A stretch of 64,000 bases of DNA from Chelatococcus sambhunathii. Lineage in GTDB: Bacteria > Pseudomonadota > Alphaproteobacteria > Rhizobiales > Methylopilaceae. Positions 18,323 to 26,418 of the stretch are shown here, one piece after another. Below the pieces are notes generated by a model, which ran no database searches, had not been told where the DNA came from, and worked only from the letters and a program-made list of their open reading frames with translations. The stretch is from the NCBI GenBank assembly GCA_031316315.1, contig JADBEO010000014.1:1-64000 (forward strand). Reading direction: 5' to 3'. Within the stretch, counting starts at the first letter, position 1; every line of letters starts with the position of its first letter. The position numbers were made by a program, and so were the translations under genes.

Positions 18323-18862
18323 ATGTCGCTGGCCTGCAAGACGATGAAATCTCCGGTCGGAGAGCTCACGCTGGTCGCCGGGGAAGGCGGGCTGGTCGCG
18401 ATTCTGTGGAAGAACGACGATCCGCGCCGCGTGCCGCTCGAGCCGGCCCCTGAGTCGCGGGACCATCCGGTCCTGCGAGCCGCCGAAAGGCAGCTCGCCG
18501 AATATTTCGGGGGCCAGCGGCGCGCCTTCGACCTGCCGCTCGATTTTCGTGGAACGGAGTTCCAGCGGCGGGTCTGGCGCGAGCTGCTGACGATCCCCTT
18601 CGGGGAGACCCGCAGCTACGGCGCGATCGCCAGAGCGTTGGGCGACCCCGGCGCCTCGCGCGCGGTGGGCGCGGCGAATGGCCGGAACCCGATCTCGATC
18701 GTCGCCCCGTGCCACCGCGTCATCGGCGCGACCGGAAAGCTCACCGGCTTCGCCGGCGGAGTGGAGGCGAAAACGTTTCTGTTGCGGCTCGAAGGGGCGA
18801 TCCGCCAAGAGCGCGCGGCCGGCGTCCAGCTCGGCCTGCCGCTGGCGACGGGCGTCGGGTGA
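18323..18862 (+). CDS. ogt: Methylated-DNA-protein-cysteine methyltransferase
   Basis: It removes methyl groups from O6-alkylguanine in DNA by transfer to its own cysteine. The 179-residue protein has the helix-turn-helix core [24 protein letters not shown], the arginine-finger region [14 protein letters not shown] and the acceptor motif PCHRVIG with Cys130. It lacks the extra Ada regulatory domains, so it matches Ogt. It is a single gene between the lipoprotein gene and a REP-like element. Confidence 0.95.
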   Translation: MSLACKTMKSPVGELTLVAGEGGLVAILWKNDDPRRVPLEPAPESRDHPVLRAAERQLAEYFGGQRRAFDLPLDFRGTEFQRRVWRELLTIPFGETRSYGAIARALGDPGASRAVGAANGRNPISIVAPCHRVIGATGKLTGFAGGVEAKTFLLRLEGAIRQERAAGVQLGLPLATGVG

Positions 18863-18897
18863 TCCCGAACGAACGTCGTTCGACTTGAATCGCATCG

Positions 18898-19038
18898 TCA
18901 TGCCCGGGCTCGACCCGGGCATCCATCGCAAGGAACTCGGATGTTTCCGAGTTCCTCATCAAGGCAGCGAAGTCGGATGCATCCGACTTCGATGGTGCGT
19001 CCGCGCCCGATGGACCCCGGGTCAAGCCTGGGGGTGAC
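18898..19038. repeat. REP-like compound palindrome, family C
   Basis: Imperfect outer arms (about 18898-18928, starting gtcatgcccgggctcgaccc, and about 19009-19038, complementary to it) enclose two perfect hairpins. The first has aggaactcgga/tccgagttcct at 18931-18941 and 18946-18956. The second is a 22-base perfect palindrome at 18969-18990 built on gaagtcggat. Both inner hairpins share the tcggat core. The element fills the gap between the convergent ogt and caspase-like genes and could also act as a transcription block. Confidence 0.8.
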
Positions 19039-19062
19039 GGTTCAGCCCGAACGAGACGGCGT

Positions 19063-20748
19063 TCAGCGCAGCTCGCCGATCCGGCGGCGGTAGGCGGAGG
19101 CGACGCAGACGCGCATGGACGCCGGATCGTTGGCGCAGGCGTCGCGCGCGGCGAGCCAGCGCTGGTGCTCGGGCAGCGAGAAGCGCTGCGCGGCCTTCAT
19201 GACGGTCACCGACCGCGCGAGCTCTATGTCGAGCGCGGCGAGAGTCTGGTCGGAGCAGATGGCGATCTCGACCGGCGTGCGGGCGTAACGGCAGTCATAG
19301 CTCGGGCTGAAGCGCGCGGTCGGCGAGGCCGCGCCCTGCGAGCCGGCGGCGGCCGCGAGCGCCGCGATTCGCGAGCGGTAGGCCTGTTCGACGCAGGCCG
19401 CGAGCGCGTCGAGCGTGGCGGAGGCGTTGGCGCAGGCGTCGCGCTGCGCGCGCCACATGCCCTGCGCGGCGTCGAGCGCCGGCGAGCGCGCCGAGGCCGC
19501 GTAGAGCTCCGCGAGCTGGCGGTCGAGCGCCGCGAGGTTCGGGCGGCCGCAGACGACGCGCTCCGCCGGCAGGCGCGCCCGCGAGCAGGGGAAGCTCGGC
19601 CCGGTCGATGGGCCGACCGGCGCGTCGGTCCGGTTCCATTCCGAGGTCGGCGGCGTCCCCGGCGGGCGGCGGTCGACATTGGCGAAGAGGTCGACCCCCG
19701 GCAGGGTCGGGGAGGGCGCCGGCGTCGCGGCGGCGCTCGCTTTCGCCTGCTCCTCGCGCTGGACGGCCGCGAGCCGCTCGCTCCACACGGGAATAAGGGC
19801 GCTGCGCGGATAGCGGCGGATCAGGTCGCCGATCTGCGCGGCCGAGCCGGTGTCCTTGAGCACCGCCCAGGCGATTTCGTCCTCGGCGGGCCCCTTCGGC
19901 GCGGGCGGGGCGGCCGGGACCGCTCCGGCGTCCGCCCTGGCGACCTCGAGCGGCTTGTCGCCGAGATAGACCTCGTCGCCGACGATCTCGTCATAGATGC
20001 CCGGCACCTGGTCGTGGCCGATCTTCTCGGCCATCGCCGCGACCTCGTTGCGGGTCTGGCGGGCGAGCTTCTGGATCGACATGTCCGGCTGCGCGATCTT
20101 CTGCAGCAGGACGCGCGTGAAGACCGAGTTCTTCACCGGGTCGTCGTCGCCGAGCCGGTCGAGCGCGGTCTGGCCCGCGCCGGCCGAATACATGGTGATG
20201 ACGCCGCGCGGCGGCGGCTGGATGCTGAGGCCGCGCGAGGCGCCGATCGAGCGCTTGTCGGAGCTCTGCAGCGGGTTGTTGCGGCAGGCGTCGAGCACGA
20301 GCACGACCACCGTCGCGCCGGAACCCTTGAGCCGCTCGGTCACCAGCGCCTCGCCGATGGCCTGGTCGGCGAGGCGGCCTTCCTCGGCGCGCGCGGTCGC
20401 CCGCGGCATCGGTACGTCCGAGGGCAGCAGATAGTTGGCGCCGGCGAAGGAAACGCCGTGCCCGGCGAAGAAGAAGAAGGCGGTGTCGCCCTGGTTCAGC
20501 CGCGACGCGACGTCCGAGATCTTGTCGATCATGGCGCCGCGGGTCAGGTTCTCGCCGATCGTCACCTCGTAGCCGATGCCGGTGAGGGCGGCGGCGACGG
20601 CGCGGGCGTCGTTCACCGCGTTGCGCAGCTGCTGCTCGGGACCGAGATTCGCATAGGCGTCGTTGCCGACGACCAGCGCGAGGCGGCGCGCGTTCGCGTC
20701 GGGGACGCCCGCGAGAAGGATCAGCAGCGACAGCAGAAAAGCGCGCAT
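19063..20748 (-). CDS. Secreted caspase-like (C14) protein with two LprI-like modules
   Basis: The 561-residue protein begins with a signal peptide (MRAFLLSLLILLAGVPDANA), so the caspase domain (about 20-270) works outside the cytoplasm. Catalytic His97 lies in AGHGVSF and Cys155 in LDACRNNP, the classic p20 motifs, and both look intact. After an Ala/Pro-rich linker the C-terminus carries two tandem modules (about 400-480 and 490-560), each with the Cys pattern of LprI/DUF1311 proteins: C-x-ARxPxERVVC ... LDRQLAELY ... RDAC, and C-x-YARTPVEIAIC ... LDIELARS ... RDAC. LprI of mycobacteria inhibits lysozyme; function here is inferred only by similarity. It is divergent from an amidase gene with a 97-base shared promoter region. 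Confidence 0.85.
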   Translation of the reverse strand: MRAFLLSLLILLAGVPDANARRLALVVGNDAYANLGPEQQLRNAVNDARAVAAALTGIGYEVTIGENLTRGAMIDKISDVASRLNQGDTAFFFFAGHGVSFAGANYLLPSDVPMPRATARAEEGRLADQAIGEALVTERLKGSGATVVVLVLDACRNNPLQSSDKRSIGASRGLSIQPPPRGVITMYSAGAGQTALDRLGDDDPVKNSVFTRVLLQKIAQPDMSIQKLARQTRNEVAAMAEKIGHDQVPGIYDEIVGDEVYLGDKPLEVARADAGAVPAAPPAPKGPAEDEIAWAVLKDTGSAAQIGDLIRRYPRSALIPVWSERLAAVQREEQAKASAAATPAPSPTLPGVDLFANVDRRPPGTPPTSEWNRTDAPVGPSTGPSFPCSRARLPAERVVCGRPNLAALDRQLAELYAASARSPALDAAQGMWRAQRDACANASATLDALAACVEQAYRSRIAALAAAAGSQGAASPTARFSPSYDCRYARTPVEIAICSDQTLAALDIELARSVTVMKAAQRFSLPEHQRWLAARDACANDPASMRVCVASAYRRRIGELR

Positions 20749-20845
20749 CACCCCCCGCCGCGAGCCGTCCTGGAACGGGGCATCTGTGCTAGAAAGCCCG
20801 CCGTCATGCAAGCAGCGCCGGCCCGACGGCGCCCGAGAGGACAAG

Positions 20846-21598
20846 ATGCGGCGCCGCTTCTTCCGGTCCGCCTTCCGAAGCGTCGCGCTCCTCGCCGGCG
20901 CGCTGGCGGCGTCGCCGGCGGCGCTGGCCTGCGACAAGGCCGGCTTCTCCGTGCTGATCGACGTCGGGCACACGCCGGCGGCGCCCGGCGCGATCAGCGC
21001 CCGCGGCAAGACCGAATACGCCTTCAATGTCGCGCTCGCGGCCGCGGTCGAAAAGGAGCTCCGCGCGCGGGGATACGCCAGCGCCGGCGGCCTCGGCGCA
21101 CGGTCGGCCGCCCTGCGCGCATCGCGCCGCTCGGACGCGATCCGGGCCTCGGGGGCGAGGCTGATGCTGTCGATCCATCACGACTCGGCGCAGCCGCGCT
21201 ATTTCGAGACCTGGACCTATCAGGGCCGGCAGCTGAGCTATTCGGACCGCTTCAAGGGCTGGTCGCTGCACGTCTCGCAGTCCGGCGCCGATCCGTCTGG
21301 GAGCCTGCGCTTCGCGCGCCTGCTCGCCGACCGGCTGAAGGCGCGTGGCTGGCCCTTCACCCGCCACCACGCCGAGCCCATTTCCGGCGAGGGCAGAGCG
21401 CTGATCGATCCGGCCCGCGGGATTTACCGCCGCGACGACCTCGCGGTGCTGCGGTCCAGCCCCGGCGCCGCCGCCCTGCTCGAGGCCGGCGTCATCGTCA
21501 ATCGCGACGAGGAGCTCGCGCTCGACAGCGCGCCGCGCCGCGCCGCGATCGCGGAGGCGGTGGGGGAAGCCGTCGACCGGTTCTGCGACGGAAGCTGA
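20846..21598 (+). CDS. N-acetylmuramoyl-L-alanine amidase (amidase_3), secreted
   Basis: The 250-residue protein has a basic signal peptide (MRRRFFRSAFRSVALLAG...ALA) and an amidase_3 domain that cleaves the bond between muramic acid and the stem peptide. The zinc ligands are His42 in LIDVGHT, Glu57 in KTEYAFN and His111 in LSIHHDS, and the catalytic Glu lies in ALLEAGVIVNRDEE. GAGAGG five bases before the ATG supports this start. No SH3, AMIN or peptidoglycan-binding domain is attached. It is divergent from the caspase-like gene. Confidence 0.88.
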   Translation: MRRRFFRSAFRSVALLAGALAASPAALACDKAGFSVLIDVGHTPAAPGAISARGKTEYAFNVALAAAVEKELRARGYASAGGLGARSAALRASRRSDAIRASGARLMLSIHHDSAQPRYFETWTYQGRQLSYSDRFKGWSLHVSQSGADPSGSLRFARLLADRLKARGWPFTRHHAEPISGEGRALIDPARGIYRRDDLAVLRSSPGAAALLEAGVIVNRDEELALDSAPRRAAIAEAVGEAVDRFCDGS

Positions 21599-21602
21599 CG
21601 TC

Positions 21603-23033
21603 CTACCTGCTGACGCGGAGCTGCGAGAGCGAGGCGCCGATCGTCTGGAAGGCCGCCGTCAGAGCCGCGGAGTTGCCGGCGTCGAAATAGTAGCTCGTGC
21701 TGGTCGCGCAGCTCTGCATCAGCTGTTTGATCGAAGCGGAATTGATGTTGAAGGCGACGGTGTAGACGTAGATGTCCTTCGCCTTCATGGCGGTGCAGAC
21801 GGTCGAGAGCCTGGTGTCGAGCGCCTTTTCCGCGTTCCACTCGTTGGCCGTGCCGAGTTTCGCCTCGGACAGATAGCCGTAGGCGGTGTAGACGCCGTTG
21901 GAGAAGCTGTTCGCGCCGTCTGTCATCAGCACGACGGCCTTGGTCATGTTCTTCGAATTATAGTCGAGCGGCAGGCCGTTGGACGCCATGTCGCCAGTCC
22001 AGCCGCCGCGCCAGCGCGGCGACAGCATCCGCCATCCCCAGACCGCGCCGAGATTAATCATCGTCGAGCCGACGGCCTTCATGTTTGAGATGCCGCTCTG
22101 GACGGTCGCCTTGACGTTGGTCATCGGCGTGATCTCGGACGGACAGAATGAGCCGGGGCCGAGCGGACGCGGATTGGCGTTATAGTTGACGCTGACAATC
22201 TCCCGGCCCAGCCAGTTCCTCGAGATCCAGGTGTTCGGATAGTAGTAATTGTTGGAGGTCTCATTCGGCGCGTAGAACGCCTTGAACAGCGTCTTGGCGT
22301 CGGAGCTCGACGGCGGATCGTCGTTCTGGTCGAGGCCGTTGGCGCGATCCTCGACGCAGCCGGTCCACAGGTCCGGATAGTATTTGTTCGTGCTGTCGAG
22401 CAGGCTCGACGGCGTGACCCAGGCCTTGCGCGACGTCCCGATGTTGACGGCCTGCGAAAACGGCACGAGTCCGACATACAGGTTCCGCGCCGTCGCATTG
22501 TCGCCGTAGAGAATGTTGACGAGGCTATTGGCGGCGGACTTCAGCGACGTCATGGAGTCCGACATCGATCCGGTGTTGTCGAGCACCATGACGAGCTCAA
22601 GGCCGGTCGTGGCGCGCGTCACCTCGGTCGACGCCTTTACGACGACCCCCGGCATGCCGAACAGCTTCATGAACGCGGTCGGCATGGTCGCGGTCGCCGT
22701 CAGGCTGATCACCGTCTTGTCGCTGTTCGGCGTCGCGGTGACTTCGGTGATGGTCGCTCCCGCATAGTTCGCCTTGAAGTTCGCCGAGACGAACTTCTTG
22801 GCGTCGGCCTGGAAATCGGACGTCGCGACACGTGCGCCGACGGCGAGACCGGCGGCGTCGAGCGCATTGGTCAGGCGCGCCTTCACGACCATCGACCGGC
22901 CCGTGTCGATCGCGAGGCCGATGCAGCCGATGAGGATCAGGAAGATCAGGCCGAGCAGCGGGGCGACGGCCGCGTCCTCCGTTCGGAGGAACCGGCGCAG
23001 TCCCCGGCGGATGATCCGGCGCAGATCGCTCAT
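21603..23033 (-). CDS. TadG-like pilus-associated protein with vWA domain
   Basis: The 476-residue product has an N-terminal hydrophobic helix after a short basic stretch (TEDAAVAPLLGLIFLILIGCIGLAIDTGR), as in TadG-type proteins of Flp/Tad pili. A von Willebrand A-like domain follows, with the MIDAS metal motif DNTGSMSDS (about 154-160) and later VLMTDGANSFS. An N-rich insertion lies between them. The start ATG overlaps the stop of the upstream tadE gene as ATGA, which I used to pick 23033 over an ATG two codons upstream. It is third in a three-gene pseudopilin operon; no TadA, B, C, Z or RcpA gene is in the window. Confidence 0.85.
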   Translation of the reverse strand: MSDLRRIIRRGLRRFLRTEDAAVAPLLGLIFLILIGCIGLAIDTGRSMVVKARLTNALDAAGLAVGARVATSDFQADAKKFVSANFKANYAGATITEVTATPNSDKTVISLTATATMPTAFMKLFGMPGVVVKASTEVTRATTGLELVMVLDNTGSMSDSMTSLKSAANSLVNILYGDNATARNLYVGLVPFSQAVNIGTSRKAWVTPSSLLDSTNKYYPDLWTGCVEDRANGLDQNDDPPSSSDAKTLFKAFYAPNETSNNYYYPNTWISRNWLGREIVSVNYNANPRPLGPGSFCPSEITPMTNVKATVQSGISNMKAVGSTMINLGAVWGWRMLSPRWRGGWTGDMASNGLPLDYNSKNMTKAVVLMTDGANSFSNGVYTAYGYLSEAKLGTANEWNAEKALDTRLSTVCTAMKAKDIYVYTVAFNINSASIKQLMQSCATSTSYYFDAGNSAALTAAFQTIGASLSQLRVSR

Positions 23034-23599
23034 GAGCATGGCTTCGTCGTCAGGGCGCCGAGGCGCGGCCGGTAGATCGAGGCGGTGTAGAGCGTGACGC
23101 TGTCCTTGAAGAAGCGCGAGAAGACCGGCGTGAAGCGGAAATAGACCTCCGAGGTCATGACGTTGTCATTGACGTCGGCGAGCAGGTTCGCGTTCACCGC
23201 GGCGACGCCTCCCTCGGCTCCGATCGCGCTCTTCCAGGTCGCGGCGCTGCTGTAGCACTGCCACCGAACGCGGGGGACGCCGGCGGAATCGAGGTAGATC
23301 GAGGTCAGGATCGTGACGCCGTTCGTGCCGGAGACGTATGTCTGCAGGCTCGATCCGGTGATCTTGAAGATCTGCTCCATCGTCGTCGCATTCAGCTGTT
23401 CGTATTGCGACGTCACGTCGGCGACGGAGAAGCCGACCTTGTCGACATTGGCGCGCGCGATGATGAAGCGCGACAGGTCGTAGCCGCCGAGAAGCAGCAA
23501 CCCGAGCACCGGCGCGAACATCGCGAACTCGATGGCCGCCAGTCCCTCTGTGGAGCGTCGCAGGCGGCGGAGAAGCGGGATGAGCGAGGGACGCGGCAT
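23030..23599 (-). CDS. TadE-like pseudopilin
   Basis: The 189-residue protein has the TadE N-terminus: a basic leader (LRRLRRSTEG) followed by LAAIEFAMFAPVLGLLLLGG, where the Glu after the hydrophobic start is the conserved Glu5-like residue of pseudopilins. The remainder is a variable, probably periplasmic domain with two isolated Cys. The ATG overlaps the upstream stop (TGATG), so I prefer 23599 over a TTG one codon earlier. It is the second gene of the tadE-tadE-tadG operon. Confidence 0.85.
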   Translation of the reverse strand: MPRPSLIPLLRRLRRSTEGLAAIEFAMFAPVLGLLLLGGYDLSRFIIARANVDKVGFSVADVTSQYEQLNATTMEQIFKITGSSLQTYVSGTNGVTILTSIYLDSAGVPRVRWQCYSSAATWKSAIGAEGGVAAVNANLLADVNDNVMTSEVYFRFTPVFSRFFKDSVTLYTASIYRPRLGALTTKPCS

Positions 23600-24168
23600 C
23601 AATAGGGCTCGTTCTTGACGACGATCCGCGACGTCAACTTGACCACGCCGTTCGTTCCGATGAAGCGCTTCACGAACGGCGTGAACAGGTTCCAGTCGTA
23701 GCTCGCCTCGTAGACGACGATCTGCGCCGACGCGCCGGGGCCGGCCGCGCCCTGATCCTTGTCGTAGGACCCGTTGCCGTTGACGTCGGTGAACGCCTCG
23801 CCCGCATCCCGGACGCCGTTCTTGTTGGTGTCCGTGAAGGGTTCTGGCTGCCCAATGTTTCCGTAATCTGTATAGGCCTTGCTGGTCAGCGCGATCTTGG
23901 CGGGGTCGAGAAAGCCGGACGAACCTTTTCGGACGGCGTCGAGGATCAACTGGCTCTGGCTGCGGGTCGCGGTCGAATAGCCGGTCTTGCCGACGCGAGC
24001 CGCCGAGAAGGTCGCGTTGTCGAGGATCGTCCGAGCCGTCAGAAGCAGGCCGAGCTCCACCAGCCCGACGATCATCAGCATCAGGACCGGCGCGATCAGG
24101 GCGAACTCGACGATCGTCGCGCCGCTCGCGGCGCGGCTAAAACGCTTCAGTCCAAATGGCTTCCGCAT
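23599..24168 (-). CDS. TadE-like pseudopilin with two calcium-loop motifs
   Basis: The 189-residue protein has the leader MRKPFGLKRFSRAASG and pseudopilin helix ATIVEFALIAPVLMLMIVGL. Unlike its neighbour it carries, at about 111-139, two D-x-N-x-N-G loops: DTNKNGVRDAGE and DVNGNGSYDKDQ, twelve-residue patterns that match EF-hand/dockerin-type calcium binding. Each has Asp or Asn at positions 1, 3 and 5 and an acidic residue near 9-12. This suggests a calcium-stabilised periplasmic domain, which is inference. It is the first gene of the operon and overlaps the next. Confidence 0.85.
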   Translation of the reverse strand: MRKPFGLKRFSRAASGATIVEFALIAPVLMLMIVGLVELGLLLTARTILDNATFSAARVGKTGYSTATRSQSQLILDAVRKGSSGFLDPAKIALTSKAYTDYGNIGQPEPFTDTNKNGVRDAGEAFTDVNGNGSYDKDQGAAGPGASAQIVVYEASYDWNLFTPFVKRFIGTNGVVKLTSRIVVKNEPY

Positions 24169-24292
24169 CCGGCGCCGCTGTCGTCACTCCACTCTGCGGG
24201 GATGCTAACGGGGGCGGACTTTGCATTTTATGAATCTCGTCGAGAGAATCTGGGGTGATTGAGCTGGCGCGATCTCGCGGCCGGGACGCAAA

Positions 24293-24308
24293 GACTGCGT
24301 ACGCAGTC
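24293..24308. promoter_or_regulatory. Perfect 16-base palindrome, possible operator
   Basis: The sequence gactgcgtacgcagtc is an exact palindrome. It lies in the 243-base gap between the divergent tadE operon (start 24168) and ompA-like gene (start 24412), about 100 bases from each. A dimeric repressor or activator site is the obvious reading, but no second copy is visible in the window. Confidence 0.35.
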
Positions 24309-24411
24309 GGATCGTCTTGCCGGCGCAATCGCTCGCCACTTACAGTCCGGGCTCGATTCCGGCGCCGCTCCGCGGCGGTGCGGCCGCGAGCAGACGGGGA
24401 GGGGCGATTTG

Positions 24412-25029
24412 GTGAAGACATTCGTCCTCGCGAGCGTCGTGATCGCGGCCGTATTGGCCCAGCCCGCGCGGGCTCAGAGCGTGACGTCGGACGCGATACT
24501 CCGGAAGCTCGAGGCCCGGCCCGCCGCCACGCGCGGCCTGACGCGACCCTTGGGGCCCCAACCTGCGGTGGCGCCGGCGCTGAAGCCCGAAGACAGGGCG
24601 CTCCTGCAGACGCTGTCGCCAGCCCGTGGCCTCAAGCAGGTCGAGCGTGAAAAGGTCGCCGAGATCGTCGAGACGCAGGATTTGCCGAAGATCGATATCC
24701 CGATCACGTTTGACTATGACAGCGACCGGATCCGCCCCGCCTCCATCCCCGACGTCAACGAGCTCGGCAAGGCTCTGCTTGACGCCAGGCTCGCCGAGGC
24801 GCGGTTTCTCGTGAACGGACATACGGACGGCGCCGGCTCCGCCGAGTACAATCAGCAGCTGTCCGAGCGGCGCGCGCTCGCCATCCGGACCTATCTGGCG
24901 GAACGCTTCGGATTTCCGCCGGAGCGGCTGATCGCGATCGGCTACGGAAAGGAGCGCCTGAAGAACGCCGCCGACCCGTTCGCCGAGGAGAACCGGCGTG
25001 TCGAGGTCGTCAATCTGGGGAAGAACTGA
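24412..25029 (+). CDS. OmpA-family C-terminal domain protein
   Basis: The 205-residue product starts at a GTG (ggggagggg about eight bases upstream) with a signal peptide MKTFVLASVVIAAVLAQPARA. There is no beta-barrel; after a spacer the OmpA C-terminal domain (about 95-205) shows ITFDYDSDRIRP, NGHTDGAGSAEYNQQLSERR and RLIAIGYGKERL...NRRVEVV, with the Asp and Arg that bind diaminopimelate. It is a periplasmic peptidoglycan-binding protein. It lies 70 bases before the flavocytochrome gene in the same direction, so co-transcription is likely. Confidence 0.88.
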   Translation: MKTFVLASVVIAAVLAQPARAQSVTSDAILRKLEARPAATRGLTRPLGPQPAVAPALKPEDRALLQTLSPARGLKQVEREKVAEIVETQDLPKIDIPITFDYDSDRIRPASIPDVNELGKALLDARLAEARFLVNGHTDGAGSAEYNQQLSERRALAIRTYLAERFGFPPERLIAIGYGKERLKNAADPFAEENRRVEVVNLGKN

Positions 25030-25099
25030 TCATTGATGGGGGCGCCGGGATCGGGACGTCTGCGGACTGATCCATCCGGGCGGTGAGTTTCGGGGGAAC

Positions 25100-26356
25100 A
25101 TGACAGGTCGGGCGATCTGCTTTGCGCTTTGCGCGATCGCGGCCGTGCTCTCGATACCGGCGGCGAGCTGGACCGGGCTGCCGACGTGGCTGTCGCTCGC
25201 CTGCTCCTCGGCGGCCTTCGTCGCGATGGCCCTCAACCAGTTCCTGGCGACCCGCCCGCGCTTCGCCGAGGGGCTGTTCGGCGGGCTGGACCAGATCTAC
25301 CGGACGCACCGTCACCTCGGGGTTTTGGCCTTCGCGCTGATCCTCATCCACTTCTTCCTGACGCCGGATTTTCAGGGAAAGCAGCTCGCGAGCGACCTCA
25401 ACAAGCTGGCGAAAAACGTCGGAATGGTTGGCTTCATCGGCCTGATGGCGTTGATCTTCGTCAGCATTCTGAAGCGGATCCCTTTCACAAAGATCGAGAC
25501 GCCTTACCACTGGTGGCGGTGGTCGCACCGGCTGATCGGCGTGTTCTTCTGCCTGATCGCCTTCCACCAGTTCTTCATCAAGCGTCCATTCGCCGGGGAC
25601 GCCTGGCTCGCCAACTACCTCGCCTTCTTCGCGGTGCTGGGCGTGCTGTCCTATCTGTGGACGGAGTTCACCGCAGTCTTCCGCCGCCGCAAATACCAGG
25701 TGACCTCGGTTGCGCGACTGCCGGCCGCGACCGTGATCGAGGCGCGACCGCTCGGCCGGCCGATCAGGGTGAAGCCGGGGCAGTTCGCGTTCCTGAGCTT
25801 CGTGAAGTCGGGACTGCGCGAACCGCATCCCTTCACGGTCGCGGGCTATGGCGCGGACGGTTCGGTGCGGTTCGCGATCAAGCCGCTCGGCGACTTCACC
25901 AGGCGCCTGCGCGACCTCGCCGCGGTCGGCGACGAGATCCGGGTCGAAGGCGGCTACGGGCGCTTCGTCCATCTGCGCGGCGGCGACAGGCAGGTCTGGC
26001 TCGCCGGCGGGATCGGGATCACTCCGTTTCTCGCCATGGCGTCCAGCCTGAAGGCCGAGGACCCGCGCAAGATCATGCTCGTCCATTGCGTGCGCGACGA
26101 GAGCGAGGCGGTCGAGGCCGAGAAGCTGCATGCACGCGCGGCGGAGCTGCCGAACTTCAGCTTCCGGCTGCACAAGAGCTCCGAGGCGGGCCGGCTCGAG
26201 GCGGCGGGACTGAAGCAGGCCGCGCCTTTCGACCTCAACGGCGCGGACCTGTGGTTCTGCGGCCCGCCCATGCTGCGGACCGCGATGGCGAAGGGGCTCA
26301 GCGCCGCCGGGGTGAAAATAAGGCGCCTCGAGTTCGAACGTTTCGAGTTCCGGTGA
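25100..26356 (+). CDS. Membrane flavocytochrome, ferric-reductase/NOX-like
   Basis: The 418-residue protein has about six membrane helices with paired histidines suited to two b haems (YRTHRHLGVLAFALILIHFF and HWWRWSHRLIGVFFCLIAFH), then a cytosolic FAD/NAD(P)H reductase domain (about 205-418). Nucleotide motifs are EPHPFTVAGYG for FAD, GGIGITPFLAM for the pyridine nucleotide and WFCGPPMLRTAM near the end. The family passes electrons from NAD(P)H across the membrane to ferric iron, oxygen or a periplasmic carrier. The four-haem cytochrome gene begins 62 bases downstream, which makes it the natural acceptor candidate here. Confidence 0.9.
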   Translation: MTGRAICFALCAIAAVLSIPAASWTGLPTWLSLACSSAAFVAMALNQFLATRPRFAEGLFGGLDQIYRTHRHLGVLAFALILIHFFLTPDFQGKQLASDLNKLAKNVGMVGFIGLMALIFVSILKRIPFTKIETPYHWWRWSHRLIGVFFCLIAFHQFFIKRPFAGDAWLANYLAFFAVLGVLSYLWTEFTAVFRRRKYQVTSVARLPAATVIEARPLGRPIRVKPGQFAFLSFVKSGLREPHPFTVAGYGADGSVRFAIKPLGDFTRRLRDLAAVGDEIRVEGGYGRFVHLRGGDRQVWLAGGIGITPFLAMASSLKAEDPRKIMLVHCVRDESEAVEAEKLHARAAELPNFSFRLHKSSEAGRLEAAGLKQAAPFDLNGADLWFCGPPMLRTAMAKGLSAAGVKIRRLEFERFEFR

Positions 26357-26418
26357 CGACAAAGGGGGCCGTTGGCCTGCCCGGCCGGCGAGATGGACAG
26401 TTGACCAGGATGACACGG

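Noticed and set aside
21603-24168. A complete Tad pilus locus
   Set aside because: Only two TadE-like genes and one TadG-like gene are present; no ATPase, platform, secretin or prepilin peptidase gene lies in the window, so I do not claim a full apparatus here.
25129-26400. Upstream extension of the four-haem cytochrome frame through the flavocytochrome gene
   Set aside because: The frame is open to 25129, but this part is low-complexity Arg/Pro sequence in the wrong frame over a clear membrane protein gene. The signal peptide near 26419 marks the true start.
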